Translations under genes and position numbers: made by a program | NCBI GenBank assembly: GCA_019636215.1 | Contig: JAHBXZ010000013.1 | Coordinates: 62,001-126,000 of the forward strand | Reading direction: 5' to 3' | DNA: 64,000 nucleotides | From: Planctomycetota bacterium | GTDB taxonomy: Bacteria; Planctomycetota; UBA8742; UBA2392 | In this document: positions 8,045 through 16,495 of the stretch, piece by piece | Position numbering within the stretch: position 1 is the first letter of the stretch | Layout of the letters: the number at the start of each line of letters is the position of its first letter | The notes under the pieces: generated by a model | The model's database searches: none | Seen by the model: the letters and a program-made list of their open reading frames with translations, nothing else | Told to the model about the DNA's origin: nothing

Positions 8045-9448
8045 ATGTTGAGAGCATCAAGACGCGGCCTGGCGGACCTGATCGTCATGATCGTGATGAT
8101 CGTGTTCCTGCTGGGCATGGGCGCGCTGGCCTTCTTTGCCTACGACAAGCAGCAGGCCGAGCGGCAGTATGTCTCGCGCCTGCGGCAGGTTCCGGCGCGG
8201 CAAACGGCCGAAATCGACGCCACCCGGGTGCGATATGCCGAGGTGTGTTCGTACATCGGTTTCAAGGGCGAAGCCGACTACAGCAGCCCTGAGGCCATCA
8301 AGGCAATGCTGAAGCTGGGCGCCGAGACAGTGCCTGACTACTTCGAGATCACGGCGACAAACCCCGACGAAAAGGGCGCCGTTTCAGGCACCAAGAATGT
8401 GGCGCGCAAGATCGGCGACAAGACCGTCAGCACCGGCGTGGTCAACAGCACCCGACAGAACACCAAGAATGTGTGGGAGTACACCGACAGCCTGACCCTG
8501 CACCGCGCGATCGGCTATCAGGATGAAGTGATTACGCAGATGGTCGGCACGCACATTCCCAAGATTCGCCTGCAGCGCGAAAAGCAGCGCGAGTTCCGCA
8601 CCGCCGCAGCATTGGACCGCCAGACCCAGGTCAATGAAGCCTATGCGGCAAACAAGTCGCGCATTGAGGCTTCCGACCGCGCGATTGCCGACAAGAACCA
8701 GGAAGCTTCGGCAAAAGAAACCGAACTGGGTGAAGCCGCCGTGGCGGAGTACGAGGCCTACGCCCGTCTGGATTCCCCGGAAGTTCGCGCAAGCCGTGAC
8801 GGCGCGTTTGCCAAGCTGCGTGATACCGCTGCGGCCCGCCAGAAGGCCATCGACAAGCAGCGCCAGTACCGTTTGAAGGCCGACGCCCGCCGCCTGGACG
8901 ACAGCCGTGACCCGGATGGTTACGTGTTCCTGGTTGACCAGAAGTCCGGCTGGGTGTGGATCAACATCGGCCAGCGCAGTGACGTGCGCCTGAACCAGAC
9001 TTTCCAGGTGCTGCGCGCCGACGCCAGCCGCAACAGCGAACTGCCGATCGGCGAGATCCGCGTCAAGGAAATCCTGGAGGGCAACGTGGCCCGCTGCCGC
9101 GTGGACGCTCAGGACGACTTGCGCGTGTACCCCGCGGCCGGCGACATCATCAAGAACCCCAGCTTCACCGCGCGCCAGTACCGCGTGTTTGCGCTGGTGG
9201 GCAAGTTCGGAGGCAGTCACACCCAGCACACCCGCCAGGAACTGGTGGAAATGCTGCTGGGCCTGGGATTCCGCGTGGTAAGCAACATTGACGGCGCGAC
9301 GGATGCCGTGATCATTGGCGGAGACTGGGCGGAAGACGCCAGGTTCAAGACCGCCAAAGAGACAGACCAGTTGAACTTTGAAACCTACACAGAAGAAGAA
9401 GTGCTGTACTTCCTTGGTTTCAGCGGGCCGGACCCGCGTCAGAAGTAG
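8045..9448 (+). CDS. Membrane-anchored coiled-coil protein with C-terminal BRCT-like domain (first of a tandem pair)
   Basis: This 467-residue protein has no function that I recognise. An N-terminal Arg-rich stretch is followed by one transmembrane helix (about residues 12-38), predicting the bulk of the protein outside the cytoplasm. Residues about 170-280 are Ala/Glu/Lys/Gln-rich and likely coiled coil. About 294-372 is a small beta-rich segment (SGWVWINIGQRSDVRLNQTF). The last 90 residues (from YRVFALVGKFGG) have the spacing and hydrophobic pattern of a BRCT repeat: a leading beta strand, an RQELVEMLLGLGFRVV helix-strand, TDAVIIGGD and a terminal EEEVLYFLG helix. The ATG at 8045 has a GGAG ribosome binding site seven bases upstream. 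The downstream gene encodes a paralog with the same layout. Confidence 0.85.
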   Translation: MLRASRRGLADLIVMIVMIVFLLGMGALAFFAYDKQQAERQYVSRLRQVPARQTAEIDATRVRYAEVCSYIGFKGEADYSSPEAIKAMLKLGAETVPDYFEITATNPDEKGAVSGTKNVARKIGDKTVSTGVVNSTRQNTKNVWEYTDSLTLHRAIGYQDEVITQMVGTHIPKIRLQREKQREFRTAAALDRQTQVNEAYAANKSRIEASDRAIADKNQEASAKETELGEAAVAEYEAYARLDSPEVRASRDGAFAKLRDTAAARQKAIDKQRQYRLKADARRLDDSRDPDGYVFLVDQKSGWVWINIGQRSDVRLNQTFQVLRADASRNSELPIGEIRVKEILEGNVARCRVDAQDDLRVYPAAGDIIKNPSFTARQYRVFALVGKFGGSHTQHTRQELVEMLLGLGFRVVSNIDGATDAVIIGGDWAEDARFKTAKETDQLNFETYTEEEVLYFLGFSGPDPRQK

Positions 9449-9513
9449 GCAATCGGGTTAACACAGGACTGCATTGACGCGCGGCACAGGCCGCAAACAG
9501 GACGGAAAGCGCC

Positions 9514-11124
9514 ATGGCAAAGCAGGCATCCAAGGTTGCAGGCTGGTACTGGATTACCTCGGCGATACTCACGCCTTTTGTGCTGATCGCCACAGTGATG
9601 TGGGCGTACTTCGCCATGCAGAGCGCCAACTATCGGGCCGAGGCCCGGGCGCTGGCCTCACAGATCGAAAGCGACGCCGCCCAGTTTGACCCGATGATCG
9701 CGCACATGAAGAGCCTTGCGGGCCAGACCGGCTTCAACATGGGCGACCCTCTCAAGAGTGTGGATTCGGTCAAGGGCCAGGTCAGCGCGCCGGCCGCAAT
9801 CCAGGAACAGGAAGCCAAGCCCTACGAAGACCGCAACCCTATCTACAACATCATGCGCGACGCCGAGGGCAAGTTCTACGGCGCCAAGGACCAGTCCGGG
9901 CACGTGCACCGCTACATCGCCGCGCGCGAGTATCTGGGCGAGTTCGAGAAGCAGCTCAAGCGTTACTTGGCGTTCAAGAGCTACCAGTACTACACCGTCC
10001 GCACAATTGATGTCGGGGGCAAGACCGTGGCCGTGGCCGCCGGCGACCTTACACGCCCGGTGGAATTGCGCGACGATGGCTTTTTCCCGCCAGAGGCCGC
10101 CGTTGAGGACGCATGGAGTGCACAAGCAAGCAAGAAGCCTCTCAATGAAAAATCGCTTGAGCCGCCCACCCGTGTCACGCTGGAACTGATCCTGCGCAAG
10201 CAGACCCAGTTGATCAGCGACCTGGTGACGGCCGACCAGCACCAGTACAGCCTGCTGTACGCCGAAGTAACCGGCGATGCCGGTGGCGTACCGGTGGGAT
10301 ATCTCGGCGAAGAGCGCCGCCGCGACGACGCCAAGAAGAAGATCTCGGAACTCGACGGCCTGGTTGACGGCCGGCGCGGTGTCAGTGAAACCCGCCTGAC
10401 CGAATCGGCCAGCGCCGCCGAAACCGCCAAGACCGAAACCGACGCCAAGAAGCAGCGCTATGAACTGCTGACTCTGGCCACCGAGTCTCGCATCGGCGGC
10501 CTGGCCGACCGCTTTGAGGCCGAACGCGCAGCCCATGAAAACGACGCGCTTGAGTTCCAGAAGATGACCCGCTTGCTGCCGCGCATCAAGGTGCCCATCA
10601 AGATTGAAAAGCGCGAGTCCGACGGCGAAATCACCTACAGCGATTACGGTCGCCGCGTGGTGCACATCAACCTGGGCCGCGCCGACGGCGTTCGCGCCGG
10701 CCAGCGCTTCGAAGTGTGGCGCCTGCACGGCCGCGAAGCCGATGCCGTCATCGGCGTGGTTGAGATCGTGCGCACTCTCAGCGATCACTACAGCATGTGC
10801 ACCGTGCTTTCCCTGGTGAATGACGCTGACCCGGTGCGCAAGAACGACAAGATCATCAGCCGCATCTGGCACAAGGGCCGTTCACTGACTGTTGCACTGC
10901 ACGGTACCTTTGAGCCGCCAAACCAGGCCTATTCGCGCGACCGCCTGATTGAGCTGCTGAAACTGCAGGGCTGCAAGATTGTCGACAAGGTTCAGCCCGG
11001 CACCGACATCGTGATCACCGGCAGCAACCTGCTGGGCGATGAATGGTACCGCAAGGCCCGCGACGACATCCGCTTTGAGACCCTGAAAGAAGAAGACGTG
11101 CGCGTTTACATCGACCCGCGCTAA
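9514..11124 (+). CDS. Membrane-anchored coiled-coil protein with C-terminal BRCT-like domain (second of a tandem pair)
   Basis: A 536-residue paralog in architecture of the preceding protein, starting 65 bases after it. It has an N-terminal transmembrane helix (about 12-34), a central region of about 200 residues absent from the first protein, a charged coiled-coil segment (about 270-350), a beta-rich module (RRVVHINLGRADGVRAGQRF, about 380-450, in which the ADGVRAGQRFEV piece resembles small beta-barrel modules of other membrane-linked proteins) and a C-terminal BRCT-like domain (about 456-536; RSLTVALHGTF, LIELLKLQGCKIV, TDIVITGSN, EEDVRVYID). The ATG at 9514 follows an AGGACGG ribosome binding region. 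Function is unknown; the pair probably forms one transcription unit and may hetero-oligomerise. Confidence 0.85.
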   Translation: MAKQASKVAGWYWITSAILTPFVLIATVMWAYFAMQSANYRAEARALASQIESDAAQFDPMIAHMKSLAGQTGFNMGDPLKSVDSVKGQVSAPAAIQEQEAKPYEDRNPIYNIMRDAEGKFYGAKDQSGHVHRYIAAREYLGEFEKQLKRYLAFKSYQYYTVRTIDVGGKTVAVAAGDLTRPVELRDDGFFPPEAAVEDAWSAQASKKPLNEKSLEPPTRVTLELILRKQTQLISDLVTADQHQYSLLYAEVTGDAGGVPVGYLGEERRRDDAKKKISELDGLVDGRRGVSETRLTESASAAETAKTETDAKKQRYELLTLATESRIGGLADRFEAERAAHENDALEFQKMTRLLPRIKVPIKIEKRESDGEITYSDYGRRVVHINLGRADGVRAGQRFEVWRLHGREADAVIGVVEIVRTLSDHYSMCTVLSLVNDADPVRKNDKIISRIWHKGRSLTVALHGTFEPPNQAYSRDRLIELLKLQGCKIVDKVQPGTDIVITGSNLLGDEWYRKARDDIRFETLKEEDVRVYIDPR

Positions 11125-11271
11125 GTGCAAAAGAACTGGCACCCGGGGGCGGCTTGCCGCCCCCGGTTCAATTCAAGGCCTGTTCCGGACTTACACCGCG
11201 CGTCACCTTTGGCACAATGGAACCCGCACCCGGTGTTTTGCGTATCATGGGTGGGCCAAAAGGAGTCTGCC

Positions 11272-11700
11272 ATGCGTACAGTCCTGATGATGGTTTGCGC
11301 CGCGCTGCTGGCGTTGCCGCTGGCGGCCCAGGAACCGGCCAAGGAAACACCCAAGGAGCAGCCCAAATCTGCCGAGGCAGAGCCCGCCAAGCCGCAGATC
11401 ACCGAAGAGGGCAAGAAGCTGCTGGAAGACGTCAAGCGCGTCTATGCGAAGTACTACGAGATCGTGCTTGGCAAGATCAAGGCCGACCAGCCCTACAAGG
11501 CCGATGAAGTCTGGGACACCGCCGTCAAAGAAGCCAAGAACGCCACTTACAAGGACAGCAAGGAGTGGTCGGAAGCCATCCTGAAGATGAAAAAGACCGA
11601 CCGGGTGTTCTCGCGCGAAATGACCGAGTTCGTCAACAAGGCCGCCAAGGATCACGCCGAGGCCGTCAGCAAATGGGTCGAGGAATCCGGCGGCAAGTGA
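11272..11700 (+). CDS. Small secreted protein of unknown function
   Basis: The 142-residue product starts with a clear Sec signal peptide (MRTVLMMVCAALLALPLAAQ), then an acidic Pro/Lys/Glu-rich linker, and ends in a helical domain of about 100 residues rich in Lys and Glu. No domain is recognised. The ATG at 11272 has a strong AGGAG ribosome binding site six bases upstream; the in-frame ATG at 11125 has no such support. It lies 147 bases after the BRCT-like pair, so it may be co-transcribed or have its own promoter. An intrinsic terminator follows at 11720. Confidence 0.8.
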   Translation: MRTVLMMVCAALLALPLAAQEPAKETPKEQPKSAEAEPAKPQITEEGKKLLEDVKRVYAKYYEIVLGKIKADQPYKADEVWDTAVKEAKNATYKDSKEWSEAILKMKKTDRVFSREMTEFVNKAAKDHAEAVSKWVEESGGK

Positions 11701-11719
11701 AGTCCGGGAATCAGCAAAG

Positions 11720-11746
11720 ACCCCGGCGCCAGTGGCCGGGGTTTTT
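11720..11746. terminator. Bidirectional intrinsic terminator
   Basis: ACCCCGGC pairs with GCCGGGGT around a seven-base loop, followed on the plus strand by TTTTT. It serves the rightward secreted-protein gene and sits at the very end of the leftward protease gene, whose stop codon is at 11746-11748. Confidence 0.85.
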
Positions 11747-12789
11747 CATTGACCGCGCCACGGGCGCTGCCCGGCGCGCAGCGTCAGGGTCATTTCGCTG
11801 CCGCCGCGGTTGATGGTGATCGGCACCATGGCGCCCGGTGCAAGCCCGTCGGCGGCGGCCAGAACTTCGTGCAGGCCGAACAGTTCGACATCACCCAGCT
11901 TGATGATCACATCACCTGCCTGCAGGCCCGCCATCTGCGCGGGGCCGGCCTGTGCCAGGGGCCCGAACACCGTGCGCAACCGGCCGATGCCGTTGGGGTA
12001 GATTTCGGTGGCCTGGCGGAAGGTTTCCTCGCCCAGCCAGCCGTGAACCGGTGTCTCTCCGCGCAACAGCCGCTGGGCAAGCTGGCCCAGCGCCGGGGCG
12101 GGCAGGGCAAAGGCGACGCCGGAATCGCCGGGAATGTCGCGGTTGCTGGTGATCAATGCGTTGATGCCGATCAATTTTCCGCGGCTGTTGAACAGGCCGC
12201 CGCCGGAGTTGCCGGGGTTTGTCGGCGCGTCGTGCTGCAGCGCGCCCAGGTAAAGCCGTCCGGTATCGTCATTGAAGTAGCTGCGCCGAACCGCCGACAC
12301 CACGCCCCGCGAGACGCTGGTTTCGCCGCCAAATCGCGAAGTGCCAAACGGGTTGCCCAGGCTCCAGACCTGCTCCCCGGGCTGGGGTTCGGCCGTTTCC
12401 AGCTGCGCGGCCTGCACCAGCGCGATGCCCGCGGGCTCCATGCGGATCAGCGCAAAATCCGCCACCGGGTCAGCCCCGACCATGGTTGCCTTGACGGTGT
12501 GGCCACCGGGCAGCAGCACGACAATGCGCACCGCATCTTCCACGACATGGTGCACGGTGAGGATGTGCCCGCGGTCGTCGTACACCACGCCGGCGCCGAA
12601 CGAATCACCGCCAGCGGCGCGTTCCACAACCAGTGAAACCACGCAGCGCCGCGCGCGATCCAGACCGTCGGTTGCCGGGCCCTGGCCGGGCAATGGTTCA
12701 ACCACCCGCGATGCCGTGGCGCAGCCCGCAAGCACCAGCAGAACCAGAGCCGCAAGCGCCAGCGCGCGGTGTCGTCCGGATCCGTTCAT
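11746..12789 (-). CDS. DegP-like trypsin-fold serine protease with PDZ domain, lipoprotein
   Basis: A 347-residue envelope protease. The N-terminus is a lipoprotein signal ending in LAGC (Cys23). The chymotrypsin-fold catalytic triad is visible: His81 in LTVHHVVED, Asp111 in ADFALIRM and Ser195 in NPGNSGGG. Residues about 255-340 form a PDZ domain (MAGLQAGDVIIKLGD). Family members degrade or chaperone misfolded envelope proteins. The start codon overlaps the stop of the upstream HemW-like gene by four bases (ATGA), so the two are translationally coupled despite unrelated roles. Part of the signal-peptide coding region (12748-12771) is identical over 24 bases to an intergenic repeat at 16291-16314. 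Confidence 0.93.
   Translation of the reverse strand: MNGSGRHRALALAALVLLVLAGCATASRVVEPLPGQGPATDGLDRARRCVVSLVVERAAGGDSFGAGVVYDDRGHILTVHHVVEDAVRIVVLLPGGHTVKATMVGADPVADFALIRMEPAGIALVQAAQLETAEPQPGEQVWSLGNPFGTSRFGGETSVSRGVVSAVRRSYFNDDTGRLYLGALQHDAPTNPGNSGGGLFNSRGKLIGINALITSNRDIPGDSGVAFALPAPALGQLAQRLLRGETPVHGWLGEETFRQATEIYPNGIGRLRTVFGPLAQAGPAQMAGLQAGDVIIKLGDVELFGLHEVLAAADGLAPGAMVPITINRGGSEMTLTLRAGQRPWRGQ
12748..12771. repeat. 24-base dispersed repeat inside the protease signal-peptide region
   Basis: These 24 bases are identical to 16291-16314 (intergenic) and match the minus strand of 6781-6810 (inside polA) with one mismatch. Here, read leftward, they encode part of the Ala/Leu-rich signal sequence. 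Confidence 0.85.
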
Positions 12790-13928
12790 ACCGAGTACCC
12801 CAGTGCCATGGCCAGCTCCAGAATCACGCTGTCGAGCACCAGCATGCCGCGCGGTGTGGCGCGCACATGCGCGGGGGTGAGTTCCAGCAGGCCAAGCTCA
12901 ATCAGGCGCCCGGCGGGTTCGCCGCAGGCGACGTGAAAGTCAACGCCGGTAAACTGGCGAAAGCGTTGCAGTTCCACGCCCCGCGTCAGTCGCAATCCCA
13001 TCAGCAGCAGGGTCTCGGCGCGCTCCGCCGGCGCCATCGGCGCGTCCGGCACGTGCGGGACGTTGCCCTCGGACAGGCAGCGCTCATAGGCCGCGAAGTC
13101 TGCCACATTGCGGGTGACAACGCCGCCTGTCATGCCGTGCGCGCCCGCGCCAAAGCCGTGCCAGTCGCCGCAGGTCCAGTAAACCAGGTTGTGGGCGCAC
13201 TCCGCGCCCGGCCTGGCAAAGTTGCTGACCTCATACCGCGCAAGGCCAGCCTCGCCCGCGACCCTGCCGGCCAGTTGGAACATGGCCTCTTCAAGTTCAG
13301 GCGGAGCCTCGGCGATCGTGCCCTGCTTGAGCTGGCGGGTCAGGGGCGTATCGTCCTCAAACGTCAGGGCGTACATGCTGATGTGCTGGGTGCCCAGGTT
13401 CAGCGCCTGGCGGATGTCACTCTCGAACTCAGCCAGCGTCTGGCCGGGCATGGCGAACATAAGGTCCATGTTCAGGCGGCTGATCCCCGCCGCGCGCGCG
13501 ATCTCCAGTGCACGGGGCGCGACACCCGCCTCGTGCGCGCGATCAAGCCCCTGCAGGTACTTTGGTTCAAAGGACTGCACGCCAAAACTCGCGCGGTTGA
13601 CGCCCATGGCCACCAGCGCGTCGGCCTTCTGCGGCGTGAGTGTGCCGGGGTTGATCTCGCATGTGAACTCTGTGCAGGCGCGCAGGTCAACGTAACGCTT
13701 GAGAATCGCGCCCAGCGCGCCAAGCTGCGGCGCGCTCAGGCGTGTTGGTGTGCCGCCGCCAATGAAAATGGTTTCCGGTGCCAGGCCAGTCGGCGCACGC
13801 AGGGCAAACTCGCGGTCGAGCGCGGCAATGTAGCGCTCAATGTCAGCATCGCCGGCCACGCCGCTGTAGAAATCACAGTAGCCGCACTTGCGCACGCAGA
13901 ACGGAACGTGGATGTACAGCGAGGCCAT
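12786..13928 (-). CDS. hemW: HemW-like radical SAM protein (coproporphyrinogen III oxidase-like)
   Basis: The 380-residue protein has the radical SAM cluster motif CVRKCGYCDF at residues 11-20, directly after the MASLYIHVPFC start typical of HemW/HemN-like proteins. It also has the GGGTPT motif (about 58-63), the CEINPGTL segment, and the RASFGVQSF and LMFAMPGQT motifs. The C-terminal HemN-type domain follows. HemW proteins are heme chaperones or heme-trafficking proteins rather than true coproporphyrinogen oxidases. The exact substrate cannot be told from sequence; the length and the motif arrangement favour HemW over HemN. It lies two bases downstream of the Uma2 nuclease gene and overlaps the protease gene by four bases. 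Confidence 0.9.
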   Translation of the reverse strand: MASLYIHVPFCVRKCGYCDFYSGVAGDADIERYIAALDREFALRAPTGLAPETIFIGGGTPTRLSAPQLGALGAILKRYVDLRACTEFTCEINPGTLTPQKADALVAMGVNRASFGVQSFEPKYLQGLDRAHEAGVAPRALEIARAAGISRLNMDLMFAMPGQTLAEFESDIRQALNLGTQHISMYALTFEDDTPLTRQLKQGTIAEAPPELEEAMFQLAGRVAGEAGLARYEVSNFARPGAECAHNLVYWTCGDWHGFGAGAHGMTGGVVTRNVADFAAYERCLSEGNVPHVPDAPMAPAERAETLLLMGLRLTRGVELQRFRQFTGVDFHVACGEPAGRLIELGLLELTPAHVRATPRGMLVLDSVILELAMALGYSV

Positions 13929-13930
13929 GG

Positions 13931-14578
13931 TCAGCGCCCGGGAGTCTGGATGTCAAAATCCAGCCCTTCACGACGGACGCGGATGCGCTTGCCCAGAAGC
14001 ACGGATCGGATGTAGCCGTCTTTGTCGGCCACGACTTCGGTGAACTGGCCGTCTTTGGGGTCAATGAACATCGCCAGCGCGCCGTTGGCCGGGTTGACAA
14101 TCCAGTATTCGGGTACGCCAGCCTCGGCGTAGGCCTGCAGCTTCGCGCCCATGTCGTTGGCGGCGGTCGAGGGTGAAAGGTTTTCAACCACCAGCGCCGG
14201 AACCAGCTTGAGCGGCCCTTGCGTGGCGGATTCCGACTTGTTGAGTTCAACCACCGAGATGTCAGGGCAGACATAGCTGTCGGCATCGGGAAGCAGAACA
14301 TCGACCCCGGGCAGCACCCGCATGTTTGGTCGCGACCTTAACTCGTGCAGCAAAAACGCTGCGACCTTGAGCATCAAGCTCTGGTGCGGTGGTTGCGGTG
14401 CGGGCGTCATGACGGGCGTTCCCCAGATCAGTTCCCAGCGCTGGCCCTGCGGCCACGGATACTGCTCGAACTCGGCCAGTGTCATGTGCGCGGGCACGGA
14501 TCGCTGACGGCCGCTGGCGGTCTTGATCTTGCGCGGAGTCCAGCGCAGATAGGGTTTGTTTGGGCGTGCCTTCAGCAT
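13931..14578 (-). CDS. Uma2 (DUF820) family restriction-endonuclease-like protein
   Basis: Uma2 proteins have the PD-(D/E)XK nuclease fold and are often amplified in cyanobacteria, planctomycetes and related groups; their biological role is not settled. Here the family signatures are present in order: LAEFEQYP near the start, GVDVLLPDADSYVCPDISVV (with the active-site Asp), LVVENLSPST (with the Glu), AKLQAYAEAGVPEYWIVNP, and a C-terminal beta segment. Length is about 215 residues, normal for the family. The ATG at 14578 is preferred over in-frame ATGs upstream (14587 and beyond), which would run into the lspA promoter region. It is divergent from lspA. Confidence 0.88.
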   Translation of the reverse strand: MLKARPNKPYLRWTPRKIKTASGRQRSVPAHMTLAEFEQYPWPQGQRWELIWGTPVMTPAPQPPHQSLMLKVAAFLLHELRSRPNMRVLPGVDVLLPDADSYVCPDISVVELNKSESATQGPLKLVPALVVENLSPSTAANDMGAKLQAYAEAGVPEYWIVNPANGALAMFIDPKDGQFTEVVADKDGYIRSVLLGKRIRVRREGLDFDIQTPGR

Positions 14579-14666
14579 GGCCGCCATTCTAGGCCGCCTT
14601 GCAGGCCCCGGCAACGGCATGCGCGCCGCCTTGCCGCCCCCGCGCCGCGCCCGTACATTCAGGGCA

Positions 14667-15341
14667 ATGGCCGACGCCAAGCCGACATTGGTACAGTCGC
14701 TGTTCACCCACAAGCTGGTGTTCTGGATCAGCCTTGCGGTGTTTCTGGTGGCAGACCTGGCCACCAAGGCCTGGGCCACGGCCGCCGTGAAGCCGACTGG
14801 CGACGCCATCACACCCGTGCTGCCCGGCCTGGCCTGGAAGTGGGCGGAAAACGAGGGCGCTGCCTTCAGCATGTTTCATGGTCGCGTTGGGTTCCTGGTG
14901 GTGGTGGCCGCTTCAGTGCTGGCGGTGGTGGTGTGGTACGCGTTTCGCGCCAACCCCAAACGCTGGACCTTTCTGCTGGCGCTGGGCCTGGTGGCCTCAG
15001 GCGCGATCGGCAACCTTTACGACCGCATTTCGCTGGGCGCGGTGCGTGACTTCATTTTCTTTGACTTCGACCTGCCGCTGTGGGGCGAACGCAGCCTGCT
15101 GGGCTTTCACTTTGAGATTCCGCGCCGCTGGCCGATTTTCAACGTGGCCGACATCGCCATTTTTGTCGGCGTGGGCATTCTGATGGTTCACTCTTTCCGC
15201 AAAGAAGAAACGCCGGCCGCCCAGGACAAACCGGCCACCACCGGCGAGGCCACCCCGACGCCCGCGCCCGCCAGTGCCGCACCTGAGGCGGAACCTGCGC
15301 CCGTGGCGGCGACCGCAGCCGACCCGGCGGAGACGCGCTGA
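14667..15341 (+). CDS. lspA: Lipoprotein signal peptidase (signal peptidase II)
   Basis: This inner-membrane aspartyl protease cleaves the signal peptide of prolipoproteins before the lipidated Cys. Family motifs are present: NEGAAFSMF, GAIGNLYDRI and FNVADIAIF, with the two catalytic Asp residues in the latter two. Four transmembrane helices are predictable. At 224 residues it is longer than the usual 160-170. Part of the excess is a hydrophilic C-terminal tail of about 40 residues made mostly of Ala, Pro, Glu and Thr. The ATG at 14667 follows AGGG. Several lipoproteins in this window would be its substrates. Its stop overlaps the pyrD start by one base (TGATG). Confidence 0.95.
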   Translation: MADAKPTLVQSLFTHKLVFWISLAVFLVADLATKAWATAAVKPTGDAITPVLPGLAWKWAENEGAAFSMFHGRVGFLVVVAASVLAVVVWYAFRANPKRWTFLLALGLVASGAIGNLYDRISLGAVRDFIFFDFDLPLWGERSLLGFHFEIPRRWPIFNVADIAIFVGVGILMVHSFRKEETPAAQDKPATTGEATPTPAPASAAPEAEPAPVAATAADPAETR

Positions 15342-16279
15342 TGGCCGTGGACCTTTCCGTCAAGCTGGGCCCCCTGCACCTGAGCTCGCCGTTGCTGACG
15401 GCCAGCGGCTGCAGCGGCTATGGCAAGGAACTTGACCGGTACCACGACCTTGGCGTCTACGGCGCGATTGTGGGCAAAAGCATCAGCCGCAACCCGCGCC
15501 TGGGCAACCCCTACCCGCGCACCTGCGAGACGGCAGCAGGCATGATCAACGCCATTGGGCTTCAGAATGAGGGCTTTGACGCCTTTGTGAAGAACACGCT
15601 GCCCAAGATGCGCAGCTTCGGGACCAAGGCGATTGTGAACGCCGTCGGCCACGACTTTGAAGAATATGTGTGGCTGGTTGAGAGATTCGACAACGAAGAA
15701 GGCATCGCGGCGCTCGAACTCAACCTGAGCTGCCCCAACGTGGCCGGGGGCATGAAGTTCGCCACCGACCCCGGCGAGTGTGAGCGGCTGGTCGCGGCCT
15801 GCCGCGCCAAGACGAAGCTGCCCCTGATTGCCAAACTCAGCCCGAACGTGACTGACGTGCCCGAGATCGCCTGCGCGGCCGAACGCGGCGGGGCGGATAT
15901 GCTCAGCGCGATCAACACGCTGGTGGGCATGGCCGTGGATTGGCGCAAACGCAAGCCGATGGTCGCCAACTTCACCGGCGGCCTGAGCGGCCCGGCAATC
16001 AAACCAGTCGCCCTGCGCTGCGTGTGGCAGGCCGCCAAGGCCGTGAAGATGCCGGTGATTGCAATCGGCGGCATCAGCACCGCCGACGACGTGCTTGAGT
16101 TCATGGTCGCAGGCGCCAGCGCCTGCCAGATCGGGACGATTCTGTTCGTGGAACCCGACGCCGGCCAGACCATCCACGCCGGCCTGAAACAGCGCCTGAT
16201 TGACGCAGGCATTCAGAAGATCGGCGACCTGATAGGCACACTCGAAGGCCTGAAGAAACCCTCGGCCTGCGAGGTGTGA
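15341..16279 (+). CDS. pyrD: Dihydroorotate dehydrogenase, class 1B catalytic subunit
   Basis: This FMN enzyme oxidises dihydroorotate to orotate in pyrimidine synthesis. The 312-residue length, the soluble class-1 layout and the catalytic Cys in ELNLSCPNV (rather than the Ser of class 2) indicate the class 1B type, which transfers electrons to NAD through a PyrK partner. Other visible motifs are LTASGCSGYG, NAIGLQNEG, KLSPNVTD and the FMN phosphate-binding GGISTADD and GAS(A)CQIGT segments. No pyrK is adjacent, so its electron-transfer partner must be elsewhere, or another acceptor is used. It overlaps lspA by one base and is probably translated from the same transcript. Confidence 0.94.
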   Translation: MAVDLSVKLGPLHLSSPLLTASGCSGYGKELDRYHDLGVYGAIVGKSISRNPRLGNPYPRTCETAAGMINAIGLQNEGFDAFVKNTLPKMRSFGTKAIVNAVGHDFEEYVWLVERFDNEEGIAALELNLSCPNVAGGMKFATDPGECERLVAACRAKTKLPLIAKLSPNVTDVPEIACAAERGGADMLSAINTLVGMAVDWRKRKPMVANFTGGLSGPAIKPVALRCVWQAAKAVKMPVIAIGGISTADDVLEFMVAGASACQIGTILFVEPDAGQTIHAGLKQRLIDAGIQKIGDLIGTLEGLKKPSACEV

Positions 16280-16286
16280 TGTCAAA

Positions 16287-16490
16287 CAGGAGCCGCAAGC
16301 GCCAGCGCGCGGTGCAGTAAGCAAGAGCCCGAAGAACAAGCGAGGGTTGGTTGCAGTTCGCGGCAGTGGCAGTTGTCGTTGCTTTACAGCCCCCGAAGGG
16401 GGCGGCTTGCGGTAGCCCGGCGCGCAAGCGCCGGAAAATCAATGTTGGCCGACGCAAAGCCCTCGAAGAGGGCGGCCTAGCCCGAAGGGC
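16287..16490. repeat. REP-like palindromes and dispersed repeat upstream of the transposase
   Basis: The left part (16287-16320) is the intergenic copy of the dispersed repeat also seen in polA and the protease gene. Then follow palindromes GCCCCC-GAA-GGGGGC (16389-16403), CCGGCGC-GCAA-GCGCCGG (16417-16434), GCCCTC-GAA-GAGGGC (16459-16473) and GCCC-GAA-GGGC (16480-16490). Several use the same GAA loop with different stems, which is typical of REP-like sites acted on by REP-type transposases. Confidence 0.8.
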
Positions 16491-16495
16491 AATTC

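Noticed and set aside
7722..8045. A repair operon joining polA with the BRCT-like genes
   Set aside because: The genes are divergent, and the BRCT-like proteins appear to be membrane-anchored with the domain outside the cytoplasm.
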